Positions 46,286-58,475 of a stretch of DNA of 64,000 nt are shown here, piece by piece. Each line of letters begins with the position of its first letter. Positions within the stretch are counted from its first letter, which is position 1. Where the stretch lies: contig CM012953.1 of assembly GCA_000181795.3 (NCBI GenBank), positions 9,536,893 through 9,600,892 of the forward strand, given 5' to 3'. This DNA comes from Trichinella spiralis. Its lineage: Eukaryota > Nematoda > Enoplea > Trichinellida > Trichinellidae. Position numbers and translations under genes: made by a program. The notes beneath the pieces were generated by a model. It did no database searches. It was not told where the DNA came from and saw nothing but the letters and a program-made list of their open reading frames with translations.

Positions 46286-49200
46286 ATGCCAGCAGTCGAT
46301 TCAATTTCCGAACATACTAGCACAGAAGATGGATTGGAGTCCATGAAAACGTCGCAAAATGCTAACAATAACACTGTGATGGATTTGGGTTTACAAATCA
46401 GGCAAATGTTGGAAAAGAAGATACGAAACATGGAAAAAAGAAAAGTAAGTGGTTTATGTTTTTATACATATGTTATATCATTTTTGTTCAGGCAAAGTTG
46501 GAGAATTTGAAAGAAGCTTTACAGACTGGAAAAACACTCCATCCGGAGCAGGAAGTAATTGTCACGTTATTTAAGAAATTTGTTGATGTTTTGCACATGT
46601 TAAACTGAAAATGTGAATTTTCTAGAAAGCTACAGAAAAGGTATCTGAATTGAATCAACAGTTAGAGATGAGTCGTGAAATATTAAAGAACGTGAATACG
46701 ATGATTAATGAAGTAATTTTTAATTTCATTTATTTTTTGTTAATGTTCTGTCTTTTTTAATAACTTTGTCTTTTTTGTTTAGCATAATCGTCAGCAAAAG
46801 TTATTACAGAAGAAGGAGCATCGTGATCGTATGCAAGCGGAACACGCACGATTTAGAAATTTGTTAAACATGCAGGAATTGCTTAATGTTCTGGGAAACA
46901 ACGATGTGCGCGTACACTTCGCCGAAGGCACTGAAGGCGCAGTGGTGAGCCCATATACTTATACGTAAAAACTAATGCATTTATATATAAATCATATTTG
47001 TTTCAGAAATTGTCGCCAGAAGATTTACACTTGTTGGATTTTTTATATCAGAAAATATGCCCTTCGTATGATGATGTTCACCAAGATGAAACATGGGCTA
47101 GCGTTTTGAACGAATCCGCAGACTGTGTATGTATGCTTCTTTCTGCCTCACAGAAGCTTGTGCCGACGTTTAACGTTAGTTGTAAGTATTTGCATGTGTA
47201 AACAATTCACTCTTAATCATTTGGCAGCTTTTAGTTAATTTGAACTGTATGCATTTATTTTGATTAACATGCGATTTATTTTAAAAGTAAGGTTGTTCGT
47301 AGTAAATGTTTACTGTATTGAAAAATGTTCAAGGTCAATTGAACTGTGTTTTTTAAAAGTTGATCGTAATACATTGGATAAGAGAGTCTAGTAGAAGAAC
47401 AATTTCTTTTGCATTAATATTTCAATATGCTTGCTACTTGAAGCTAATTGAATAAAATGTGATGAAAATTTTATATGTTTCAAATTATTTTATTCCTAGT
47501 TTTTATCCATAGTAAGTGTTAAAAACTTTTAGTTCGGACAGTTCGAGCAGTGATTGACGGCATTTTGGAATGTGAATTTTATAAACGTCGCACTAATGAT
47601 CAGCACAATTCTAGTGACAGAAGTGAGTAATTTCTTTGTTTTTGCAACTTTATAGGTTTAGTATTATTGTTAATTATTTTATGACAAAATATTGGACATA
47701 TTATAGGATCGTCAAGTGAAGAAAAATCGAGGAAAGGCACTGAAGAGAGTGGTTTTGAAGATTTGAATGTTTCCAATGGTAATATGGACCAGTTAATGCC
47801 AGCTAGTCAACAGTTGCAAAATGCTGTTCCTCAACAACAACAACAACAACAGCAGCAGCAGCCACCGCTATCGCAGCAGAAAGGGCAACAATACGGCTAT
47901 TTCAACGAAGTTCAATCAGTTAATGAGAGTGCGTTATATATATATATATATGTTTATAACTGTGCAACTATATATGTATATATAAATAAGAAATATATTG
48001 TTTTTGTTGAATACTTTTGTGATTTTAGATGCACAAATTGCGGAGAATATAAACAAATTTTATGCCATGTCCATCGGAGGAGGTGCCACGTTTTATTCAC
48101 AGAATGCTCTACTTCAGACTGGCAGTGCTGCATTTCCAGCAGTTAATGGTAATGTTTTAAATTGCATTGTTTACAATGTTTTTTTAATTATTATTTTTTT
48201 TATGCTTCTTAACTGTTCTGGTTTGCATAACTTATTTCAAGATAAAGCTTTTGTGAAAAACTGTAATAAAGAAAATTAAGATTATATTTAAATTAATTGA
48301 AGTTTAAGGTTAAATGAGAGCATTATTTTGGTAATGCATTGCGGGTTTGGTTGGTAATTTTCCTCTTCGGCAATATCATCGAACTTTTGAGTAGATTATT
48401 ATTGTTGAATCTTTTTTTCACAATAATTGATTGTCTTCCTGTACATATTAGAGAATTTTGATAGTTACTTTTGTAATTTTATTTGAATTTTTAAAGATTT
48501 TGTTGTTCCTCCAAACGAACCGTCAGTGCAGACACACGACGGGAACATTATGTCCTCTTATGAAAGTCAAATTTCATCATCTCAAGATCATTGTTATCCA
48601 AGTAATCCAGAGTGTCCTTCGCAGGTTGCACAATTTTGCGATAAAGGTAAACACGCTTAGTTGTAACTGTAGTAGTTTGTTTCACTTTATTAGTTAATTA
48701 GGCCACACAGATTCGTCTGTTGAACTTCCGGCTTATGCTACCTCACCGGATGTATCAGAAGATCAGCATGGTATGTTTCAATGATCAATGTAACCAATTT
48801 CACTCGTTGAGTTTGGACCCCAGGCATAACTTAATTAGATGCACAACGAAACATCCTGCATGAAGTTTCATGCAATTGGACATTTGAATAAATTTTAAAC
48901 ATTTGTCCCAATTTTGAATTTCGTTATTGTTAATGTTCTTTCTTGCTGTTTTTAGTTAATCGGATGGAGCAATCCGAAGATGACATGACAGGCTTTCAGA
49001 ATGTTCGTGGATCTCGTTCCAGAGCTCGTTACAATAATGCTGTTCGTACTGCTGACGGTTTTCGAGGTGGACGAGGTCGTGGTCGTGGAGGACGACCAGG
49101 CGGTGGATATTCCAAACGTATTGACTCTTTTATCTTTTGCTCAAGTTGAAATACTGCTTAACAATAATAATAATTGATATTTTTCAAGCGCGTGGAAAGC

Positions 49201-49502
49201 ACAATAATTTCGATCCAAATGGAGGATCCAACTTTATTGGAGATGATCGAGGTTATGGTGGTGGTGGTGGTGGTGGTGGCCAGCATTTTGGGCGATGGGA
49301 CAACAGGGACGCGCAAAGGGATGAACAACATCGAAAATCGGCAGCTCCCACGGGCGAATTTCACGCCGAGAATAAGGAGTTTTCTGCAGAAAGGGGAAAA
49401 GAATGGTCTGATCGTGGTTCATCCGGTGGTCGACGTGTCGGTCGCGGGCGTGGCCGATATCGTGGGGGCAATGGCGGTGGTATTCGTGGTGGCCGTCCAT
49501 AA
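46286..49502 (+). CDS. Caprin homologue (RNA-binding, stress-granule type)
   Basis: Caprin is a cytoplasmic RNA-binding protein that works with G3BP and FMRP-type partners in mRNP and translation control. Twelve exons join in frame to 590 aa: 46286-46444, 46492-46554, 46626-46712, 46783-46944, 47007-47181, 47533-47622, 47707-47928, 48029-48148, 48497-48646, 48702-48770, 48956-49117, 49189-49502. The N-terminal half is the Caprin helical homology region: EKKIRNMEKRKAKLENLKE, LHPEQEKATEKVSELNQQL, LLNVLGNNDVR, and LSPEDLHLLDFLYQKICP. A poly-Gln run lies at about 47835-47862. The C-terminus is rich in RGG/RGR repeats (GFRGGRGRGRGGRPGGG and GRGRGRYRGGNGGG), as in other Caprins. The first Met at 46286 is used because it opens the frame next to the conserved MLEKKIRNMEKRK block; an upstream exon is possible. 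Confidence 0.9.
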
Positions 49503-49795
49503 CACGCAACGATGAACAACAACAACAACATTTCCCTGCAACTGCGTTATTATATTGTCGTATTTTTTTAAAAAAAGCAGAGTTATAATAAGAGCCAATT
49601 TGTAAGAAAAAAAGCAACCAAAATATTCATTCAGCTTTTTTCTCCTGTTGTTTTTGTGTAGCGTAGAGAAGAGGCCCGCTTTAATTAATTTAAATTTGTT
49701 CGTGGCGTTTTTCAATGCCAGAATCGGTTGGCTCGATTTTCTCATTCTATTCTTTTCTACATTTTCTTTTTCATAAGTTGGGCGACGAGTTTTCT

Positions 49796-49801
49796 AATAA
49801 A
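49796..49801 (+). promoter_or_regulatory. Poly(A) signal of the Caprin gene
   Basis: AATAAA about 295 bases after the Caprin stop codon, in AT-rich 3' UTR. The convergent CCDC149 gene ends at 50167. Confidence 0.45.
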
Positions 49802-50166
49802 ATTGATATATGAACGAAGAACGGTTCAGATTCACAAGTGTCGGCTTTACATTTTAAAATAAGCATGTCACTTGTTGTCCAACTGTGATCGATCATCATT
49901 GGCAATTTTTGTCCGTAGATTCTGCAATTAAGAATGAAACGAAAAATAAAATCAATTAATAAGAAATAAATAATTTTCATAACATGCCAATTATTTGATT
50001 GTTAACTTTTTTGGAGAACTTGCTTTCCACGTCGTGCAATCTTTCGGCAAGAATTCTGAAAATCGTCATACATTAATTAATGGATGTGTGGAATTTTTTA
50101 AATGGGCAATTGAAAAAATTGCAAAGGATTTAGCGTTAATTAGGCGAGCACAATTGGAAGAAGAAG

Positions 50167-52663
50167 TTACTTGTTTGCTTTGCGTAGGTGCATTACTGCT
50201 ACAGTTTTGTCGTTAATAGCGTCGAGAAGCATGTGTGAAATTTGTCTATAGTCCAAGTTCAAGCAGTTTGTGTTTCGATCTTTCTCAATTGCTTGAACAA
50301 CTGCAGCCGATTGATTTTAGCATTGAACAAAAACAACTTTCCATTATTGAATAATTCAAAAAAAAGAAAAAAATTACTCTGCTTAATAGTGTACAGTGGA
50401 ACGTCGGTCGAATTAGCAACGGTTGTTTGTTTCACGGTGGGCGTGGTCAGTGGAGCAACGCCGGCTTTGTCATTTGAAGATGAGTCACCAGCAGCTGAGA
50501 ATCCAAATCTCATTACCCCTTTTCTTTTCTCTATAGCTTTCTAAAATGTTGACCAATTAGCACAACAATTTCAACTTGTGGGAGGGGGGATGAAATTTAA
50601 ATTACCTTGTATTTGGATAGTATTGTTTTGCTTGTTAAATTTTCCTCTTTCAAACTTTCCACTTGTTGTTTGAGAAAACGGTTTTCGCTCAGCAAATCTT
50701 CCACATCCGGAATATTGTTCCCACTGCCGTTCAACAACGCGTACAATTCTTGATTCACTTTGTTGAATTTGGTCTGATAACCGTCTCGTTCTATTGTTAA
50801 TTCCTCTTTTTCGCACAAAACCATTTTCAAATCTTTCACCAATTGACTATTCTATTGAATAATATCGTTCACTTATTTGTATCAATAAATTATATTTAAA
50901 GTTGATGGGGCACAATTTAACATTCTTTCTTTATGGATATTTTTTTCTGAAAACCAATACAAACCTTTGTGGTTAATATTTCAAGATTTTTCAACATTTC
51001 CGCTTCTGAACAAGCACAATCATTTTGATGGTACTTTTCTTTCTCATTTTTTGCCGTCTCCAAACTGGCTAACTTTTGTCTCAAACACTAAAAAAAAGAA
51101 TATCTTTTCACATATTCAAATTTAAAATTTTTTAATTAAACAAAAGCTTCAGATGCTTGCTTTCGCATCTCCGTGGGCTTCGGCCAATTCAGCGTTCAGA
51201 TGCTCAATTTCCGCACTCAGTGCACGGTTTTCGTCGTTGACGCGATTCAGCGTCTGCAAAATATCCGCCTGATCTTTGCGGCTAGTCTGTTCCGCTTGTT
51301 GTTCTCTAATTTTTTGCGCCTTCAACAAGCGTCTCTGCTCTCGACACTTCAACGCCAGTTCGGCGCATTTGCGCTGCAAATTGTCCCTCTCATCTTGACA
51401 ACTGGCAAGCTCTTGGCTTATTATGAGCAACGCTTCGGCTTTTCGATCGAGTTTCAACTGCGCAAGTTTATACTAAAAATTGCAACTCTTTTTCACTCAC
51501 ACTGGGCAATATGAAATTTACATGAAAAAGAAAATTATTTGATTAAAAAATAATACTTGAAAATCATTTTCTTTTTGTAACTTTCGTAATTTTATTGTTT
51601 TCTCATTTAAATTAAATTATTAATTAAGTTAATTAAATTAAAGTATTGTGCCAAATTAATGCTATAAGCTAAATGCAAATTTTAAATTTTTTGTAATTTG
51701 AAGATTTCCCTTATTATTATTATTATTAATTCAGCGTTTACATAGGCAGTAGTCAGTTAATGTGTAAGTCAATATTTCAGAATTTGTCATAAATCTACAG
51801 ACCAAAGTGACGTGCACACTGAATACACATTGGATCTGTTGCGCTAATCAATTGTAAATTTCAGCTTTATTCAGTTTAAATTTACAATCGTAATTTTACA
51901 AAGAAAAAAAATAACTGATACAATAAATAACTTAGAATCTTATTTATACTGACAAAGTTTGGATGCTGAATAATGAAGCTACTTTTTGTAACAAAATAAA
52001 CGAGGAAATGTAAAACACGTCGAGTGTATCTTAAGATCAATAGATTTCATGGAATAAATAAACACTTCAAAACTATTAGGTGCCTATTATAACGGTAAGT
52101 AAAGACAATATGCGCTGATGGATAAGATGGATTGAACAATTTCCACTCTACATCAGTGTGATAACACTTTGATTCGATATTTAAGCTTTTGAAATTTCAG
52201 TAATATGTATTTGAATTCAACAGTTTCAACGTAATTTAAACGATAATTTCAGTTCACAATTGTTTATGTCTGTGTCATTATCTGAAAAGTCTGAAGCGTT
52301 TCTAATTTTTTGAACCAGTTTAATCACTAGACAAATGCATAATCATACAGTTTAAAGTAAGCAGTGATTGAAAGTCAATGATTATGACAATTAAAAATTA
52401 CTTTTCATCAGATGTTCAATATACAAGTTCTAAATGAGCTAAATAAACGAAAGAAAATGACAGACTGGTCAAACCTCAGCTCAGTGTCAAGGTTTTTTAT
52501 CGATCACATATTCTTACGTATTAAATTTAAATAATTTCGATCGAAAAATGCCATTTTTCTCTAAATTCCGTTGACTCTGACGTGCAAATACAACCTTCAG
52601 TGTACAACATACCTCGTTTGACAATTTTTCATTTTCTTCTAAAAGCCGAAGATTTGATTCCAT
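50167..52663 (-). CDS. CCDC149: Coiled-coil domain-containing protein 149 homologue
   Basis: A poorly characterised, conserved coiled-coil protein. Six exons on the minus strand (52663-52613, 51472-51161, 51087-50965, 50851-50606, 50540-50378, 50300-50167) keep frame and give 342 aa. Family landmarks: LDRKAEALLIISQELASCQ in exon 2; EDLLSENRFLKQQVESLKEE and SKTILSKYK in exon 4; and the C-terminal AINDKTVAVMHLRKANK, which corresponds to the conserved end block of CCDC149. Nearly all of residues 1-230 is predicted coiled coil (heptad-like Leu/Glu/Lys/Gln). The second intron (51160-51088) appears to use a GC donor (GATGCGAAA|GCAAGC). The open frame continues upstream to an ATG at 52933, adding 90 residues with no heptads, so the start at 52663 is preferred. 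Confidence 0.85.
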
Positions 52664-52983
52664 CGGCCAGCGTGACAGGAAAAAGCCAATAATACCAAGC
52701 AGACTGACGCTAGATCGTCTTAAATAGTGGCAGTGGTGCATACATCCCACGTACATTCGAAAAATTATCGATCGCCATTCAGTCGAACTTGAGCTTGATT
52801 TTAAACTCGACATTAATTGAATTTTCGCTGAATTGAAATTTAAGGAACTTCTAACACCGAAGTACTTGGTCGCACTGTTTTCATTGCATGCGTTGTTTCT
52901 CTTCGATGTCGCTTTTTCAATGCGATGAAACATCTTCCAATCTATTAATTGTTTTGTATATTCTACTGTTTATTAAGCCGTTT

Positions 52984-53016
52984 ATGTATGTGTGTGTGTG
53001 TGTGTGTGTATGTGTC
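52984..53016. repeat. (TG)n dinucleotide repeat
   Basis: A short TG array of about 12 units with TA interruptions, upstream of the CCDC149 homologue. Confidence 0.9.
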
Positions 53017-53318
53017 ATCTTTTCTATAATTTGAATTTCTTTTCTATTAAAATTATTAATGAATTATTGATTTAGTCACAAATCCGCACTGTTGGTTACG
53101 TGATGCATGAAAATGCTGTTTTCCTTGAATTTCAACCCACACCAATGTTTGATTGTTGTTTTGCAAATGTCATTTCAGGTAAACTAAAAATTTGCAATTA
53201 CAAATTTGAATAAATTTCAAATGACATATTTTATTTCTGTTTTTTTACTGCGGTCCACCATTTGTGGATATTTATAATTATGCAAAAATTAATTTTTTGT
53301 TCCGCAGAAGAGTGATTT

Positions 53319-54432
53319 TCATTTCTCTTCCAATTTGTACGTAATCCAACTGGTGAAAGCTGAAACACGCGTGAATACATTCGTCAAATCACCGATAGAA
53401 ACGCTGGCAACACCATGTTGAACCCAAGTTTTTTCGCCGGGTCGAATGCACATCAACGGACCGCCAGAATCTCCCTGAAAATGATTTCGACCACATGCAT
53501 CAAATGAAATATCCTATTTAAAATTAATAATCAAAAGTGATAAAACTTTGGCAATCGAAGCTGCATTTTTGTCCAACGTGTAAATCATGTTGCCTGTTTC
53601 TTTAAATTTTTCATACGACGCATACATCAGCTCTTTTCCGGAAGACAGCGCGCTTTTTCCTGTAATAGAAATTTGAAATTTGACTAAAAATTGAACATCC
53701 AACGGCAATTGAATCATCCTTTGTGAGCTTACTGACAGTTCGTCCCCAGCCGGCGAAATAGCAGGCTTTTCCTTCGATGTTGTCCCCACTCTGCGGCAGG
53801 CAAATAGAACGGACGTAGCTGCTGTATGGGATTGGCTTTGTCAATTTCACCAGCGCAATGTCGTTGATGCTAACTTGATGCTTCTGATAACCGTCGTGTG
53901 TTATAATTTTGGCGGATGTGCGTTTTTTGCGCAAAGGTTCTTCGATGCTCATGTCGTACGATGCGAAACGCACATACGCAATTTGAGGGTTCCCGAATGG
54001 ACCTCTTAAAAAAGGGATGGTTACATTTTCACCTTTGCAATGATAATAATATTATTAATTATTCAGTTTTGCTTACTTGTTGTTTCGGAAGCAGTGAGCA
54101 GCCGTGACAACGTATACTGAACTGTTGGTCATTTTTGGTGTATCTATCAAGGAACCCGTGCATGTTCGGAGGTCGGGAAATAAGTTTTTCCTTTTCGATT
54201 CGATGGTGATATGAGCTAGCCATGGAAACGCGTGCGGAATTGCCCTTGCACCGTTGACAATTCTGTTCCCTTTCACTCCGTCCAGCTTACTCTGACTGGG
54301 ACCTTCTCCACACTGGAAAATGCAAATTATTAATTCATAAATATTCTTCAAATCAGATCACAAACTGACACCACTGGCCACATAGTTACAATAGGATAAG
54401 ATGGTGAAAAATGAGACGATTGCGAATTTCAT
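53319..54432 (-). CDS. Secreted trypsin-like serine protease (S1 family)
   Basis: Five exons on the minus strand (54432-54370, 54312-54077, 54004-53733, 53659-53547, 53513-53319) join in frame to 292 aa. The N-terminus MKFAIVSFFTILSYCN is a signal peptide. After a short Cys-containing propeptide (CGEGPSQSKLDG), zymogen cleavage would occur before IVNG. The catalytic triad is complete: His in TAAHC, Asp in NDIALVKL, Ser in GDSGGPL. The S1-pocket segment reads FDAC then five extra residues (GRNHF) before QGDSGGP. The Asp of DAC would sit at position 189 and give Arg/Lys specificity if the insertion is tolerated. The chain closes with the usual Trp-containing helix (FTSWITYKLEEK). It is a single-domain enzyme, and its physiological role cannot be read from sequence. 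Confidence 0.93.
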
Positions 54433-57400
54433 CCTTTTCTAAACTGGATGAATGTAATTTGAATTTGTCGTGCATAGTCATTTTATACTGAAGCAAAATT
54501 CAAGAATACAAAAATTGTTTATTACAATTTCTGCTTCAAATGAAAGGTCTTTGCTGGAAAAGAGGTGCAATTTATCACACTTTCTATTCTTCGCTCGTAT
54601 AATTTGATTTTAAACCTTCTTCATTAAATAAACAACAAATGAATACCAATGTATACCTTCAATAGGCAGACATTTGCTGAAATCTGTTGCTCCATGTGAA
54701 CTGCTAACGACAATGCAATTACGCTATGTAAACTGAACTTCACACTGTTCATTATATATTATTAGCTACAAGCACAATGAACTTTATTATGCATATTCAC
54801 AATTTCACGGTTGGTAAATAACAGAAAGCAAAAATTGAAATTAAACAAACGTGACGTAAGTGAAAAATTTTTCATTAACTGGGATTACAGATAGAAAGCA
54901 TCAAAATGAGAGCAAAGTATATCATTGAACTATGCTTGCACTTTTGAACACATTACTTACTACCCGCAAAAAACTTAAACTATTCCCATTTCCTTTTCTG
55001 CTACTTGACAAATTAAAACTAGTTATTATTTTTTTTATAAATATGATTTCAAATAACTTCATCAGAGTTCATTAAAAATTATCCACATTAATAATAAATA
55101 GCTTATCGTGTTCATCAGTTTAGCCACACCATTGGAACGCATTTCCTCAAGGAATATGAGCATTTTTTGCTCGTTGTTGAGGTCAAAATCTTGCGCCGCA
55201 GAACATTTTCGCTTTTATGGCCTTCTCTTGCCAACTGACTATCATTTGTTTGAATAAATGAAGCTCCATTTCAACAACAACAATATTAAAACAAAGCAGT
55301 GAGATAAACACGGATGCATATTATTTCGCTGATTACCAACTGAAATCAATGATGAAAAATAGAAATTATTTTACAAAATGAATCTGTTCAAAAAAGGCAT
55401 ATTTTTCATTTCACATTCCATGCGACGAGACCAATACTCATCATAGTAGACAATGGACAAAATCTGCATGAAGAAGTTCGTCCTAAGGTAAACACAATTG
55501 CATTGTTTTGTTTTTCATGTTTCCTTTTATTATACATAATGCTATATCAGTAGTATTTAATTTACATATTGAATTATGCATTTTTATTCATTTTTTTACT
55601 GTTTACGCTAAATTATTTACCACGCTTGATCGAAAACATGCAAATTTTAAAAGTATCCAACTGATTTTTCTTGAACTAAATTGAAATAATCCACTCTTGA
55701 CACTGGTTTTTTAGTACTTAATTTTGCTTTCTACGCGAACTTTAAGCTTTTCATCATCAAAGAAAGTTTTTCACTACGTATTGTTCATCCTTGTAATACA
55801 GTTATTTACAATTGTTGTAGCTTCATCATCTTCCGTTTGTTCTTCATCTAACGAACATCTGAGATAAATCATACGTAATTTGAATTCATAATAAAAATGT
55901 AATGTAAGCTATTTCAAAAAATAATAAAAACAATAAATTTTACGAAAAAGTTACCAAAAAAACAGAAAATTATTACATAGCTCGAATTTAAAAAAATTTA
56001 CATTTTAACATTAAATAACAGAAATTGAATAGCAGCTCCGCTTTTTTCTATTCTATTGCATGATATAGAATTATGACAACCTTCATCAATAAATAAAGTT
56101 ACTTGTAAAAAATAAATTTAAACAAACAGTTCATATTGATGATTATCTTTTAAATCTAAAGTAAAAATTAAAAGCTTGCTGTTATAATCAAATCACCTGT
56201 CGCATTTTTTGCTGCAGTTTAAAATTCTGTTAAATGATTTTAAGGTGCAATTTTCAAACAAAACTTACTGCATAATAATGAAATTATGTACTATAAAAAG
56301 CGGTTGGTTGTACATTTTGACTAAAGAAAATTTTGTCTTCACTTTTTGTAAAAATAAATTTCAATAATTTGCAAATAAACTTTATGTATCGCTCCTTTAT
56401 CTGTCCTTTTATTTATCTATATCTCTGTAGAAGAATTGGAATGTACATTTAAAAAATTATTTTTTTACAAATAATTATTCTTCATTACAGACTTATAGTA
56501 ATGAAAATCTTTTTAGATTCAGAAAAATTCTTAAAAATGTAAAAATTTTTATAACGATTTAGCGTTATTTTACATTCATGCTTTAAGATAAATTTTAATA
56601 ATATCATAAGTTTAATTCATCAGCTTTAAATTCACGCTGGAGTGTTTTGTTAAATATCTCTATTTGTATTTCAAAGTTCATTTGATCCGTAAATTATAAA
56701 ATATCAAATAAATCTTGAGCTGTCAGCTGAAATTGAATTTTTATTTATGCGCATTTTTCGAACGTTAATCGTTGTGATATCATTTTGCATATTATGTACT
56801 TTGTTTTTTAATTTAAAATTTCACTTGCGTATGTTAAATTGTTGTTTTTTCAATTCTTAAAATAAAAATACAAAGTTCACTTGTGTAAAAACATAAAAAT
56901 CTACACTTTATTTTCTCGCCATTCTTTATTTTTACTTTTTTTCTTTTTACGCAGTATTCATAATTATGAAATAATTAATGACGAATAATAATTTTACCAA
57001 ATGCAAAATGTGACATTTTTAATTGAATAAATTTTCTTTAAAGTGCAGATTTGCTAAATGACTTTTCAACAAATTTATTTCAGCACTGTAAGCAGAGGAT
57101 TGATTAGACTGTGCAATTAGCAGTTTCATATCACTGACTATTTAATTTAGTCAATGTCAGTTTACGCAGTTTTTCAATTAAATTTGTTGCACAGTACCCA
57201 CATCTATATTTAAAAAAATTAATTATCCGATAGTGAACATTGACAAAGCTTTATTTACTCAATTTTACTATCTGGTACCTGAAATAATATCAATGCTAAT
57301 TTGGCAGTTATTCACAAATATATTTATTTAATAATTGATACTGTAAGTGTTAATTTAATAACTCTTGTGAAAATAAGAATTTCACTTTGACTGCCTTCGA

Positions 57401-58355
57401 TAATTTGCAAGAGAAAGCGTATAAAGATATTTGCAAACAAATTATAACTTTTAAATTAATTTTGAATAAATGCATACAATGGACAATGGGTAGATGATAT
57501 TATTTTGAATTTCAAACATTGATTATAAAAGATGGCGTGGAATTTTCAATTATTGCAAGAACTGAGTGATCGCATTTAACGTGCATAATCAAATGATGAT
57601 GACGTTTCTTATTTTTGATAAACAACAATAAATTGAAAGACCACTTTTGCAAAATATTATTCAAATCAAACATTGAAGTGGATGCTAAATAGAAAATGAT
57701 GCGAGCAGTAAATTTCTTTGCGTCATGATTTGCAAGGGACGTGAGAAGATGAAGCTGCTTTTCAATGAAGCTGATTGATTGTGAAAGTAGATAAGATTCT
57801 GTTGCGCTGTTTGTTCAAAAATATAATTTAGTTCGTGTTTTTCTTTGATTGCAACAATATTTTCGTTTGAACAAACGCATAATTGAATAGCTTGCTGTGA
57901 GAAAAGCGTGTTTAGCAACAAAATCAATTAATTTCGTAATGCTCAGCTGTTTCGTGAAAGTTGGAATAAAACGGTTCAATGAACAACCAGTAGAATGGTG
58001 ACAGTCGCATTTTTTGCTGTCACATTGACAGTCCTCTATTTTTGTCCAATGAAATTCTATATCCGGTAGATCAGAGAAGCAGTCTGTCTTTAAAATTAGC
58101 AGATTATCTCACAAAGATGAAACAAAATATTCCATGGCAAGAGAAGCTTTGTGGAATCTAACCAACCGCGACAGCTGACTCAGCCAAGTGAACGTCTCCA
58201 TTTTCCATGCGATTGCTTTGCTTCTTCATTCTGCTTGACGTTTGCGAGCTTCTCCACTTGCCCATTCGGTTAAATGGATTGCTGCATTTTTGCTACAGAC
58301 TAGGAAGGGTTGATTTTTTTTTTCGTTGCGCATCAGCTGTATTCAACATTTTAAA
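54433..58355. other. AT-rich spacer, no gene recognised
   Basis: Almost 4 kb between the divergent protease and F-box genes. No exon with recognisable protein features is seen on either strand; the reverse ORF at 57685-57927 lacks any family motif. The right end, GC-richer from about 58120, probably holds the first promoter and 5' UTR of the F-box gene. Confidence 0.45.
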
Positions 58356-58475
58356 ATGGCGAAGAAACTACCGGACATTAAACGACCATCAATTTTCGAC
58401 ATTTCACAAGAAATGACTAAAGTGCAGACCCTTCGAGAGGACTTTGATCCATATGCCGTTGCTAATAACTTAATG
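58356..58475 (+). CDS. Candidate first coding exon (distal) of the F-box gene
   Basis: An ATG opens 40 codons ending in a strong donor (ATG|GTAAGC) in phase 0. The peptide is non-repetitive and polar (MAKKLPDIKRPSIFD, then TLREDFDPYAVANNLM). Base composition is clearly less AT-rich than the flanks. The next in-phase acceptor with a convincing exon is 62293, 3.8 kb away. It could alternatively be the start of a separate gene with unseen exons. Confidence 0.55.

Noticed and set aside
49158-49617. Reverse ORFs rich in His and Thr
   Set aside because: They are antisense readings of the GGT/GGC glycine runs in the RGG-rich C-terminus of the Caprin homologue.
49995-50544. Plus-strand ORFs of 73 and 100 aa
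   Set aside because: They overlap or lie opposite the last exons of the minus-strand CCDC149 homologue and show no features of their own.
57685-57927. Reverse ORF of 80 aa in the protease/F-box spacer
   Set aside because: No signal peptide, domain or splice context supports it, and composition matches the non-coding surroundings.
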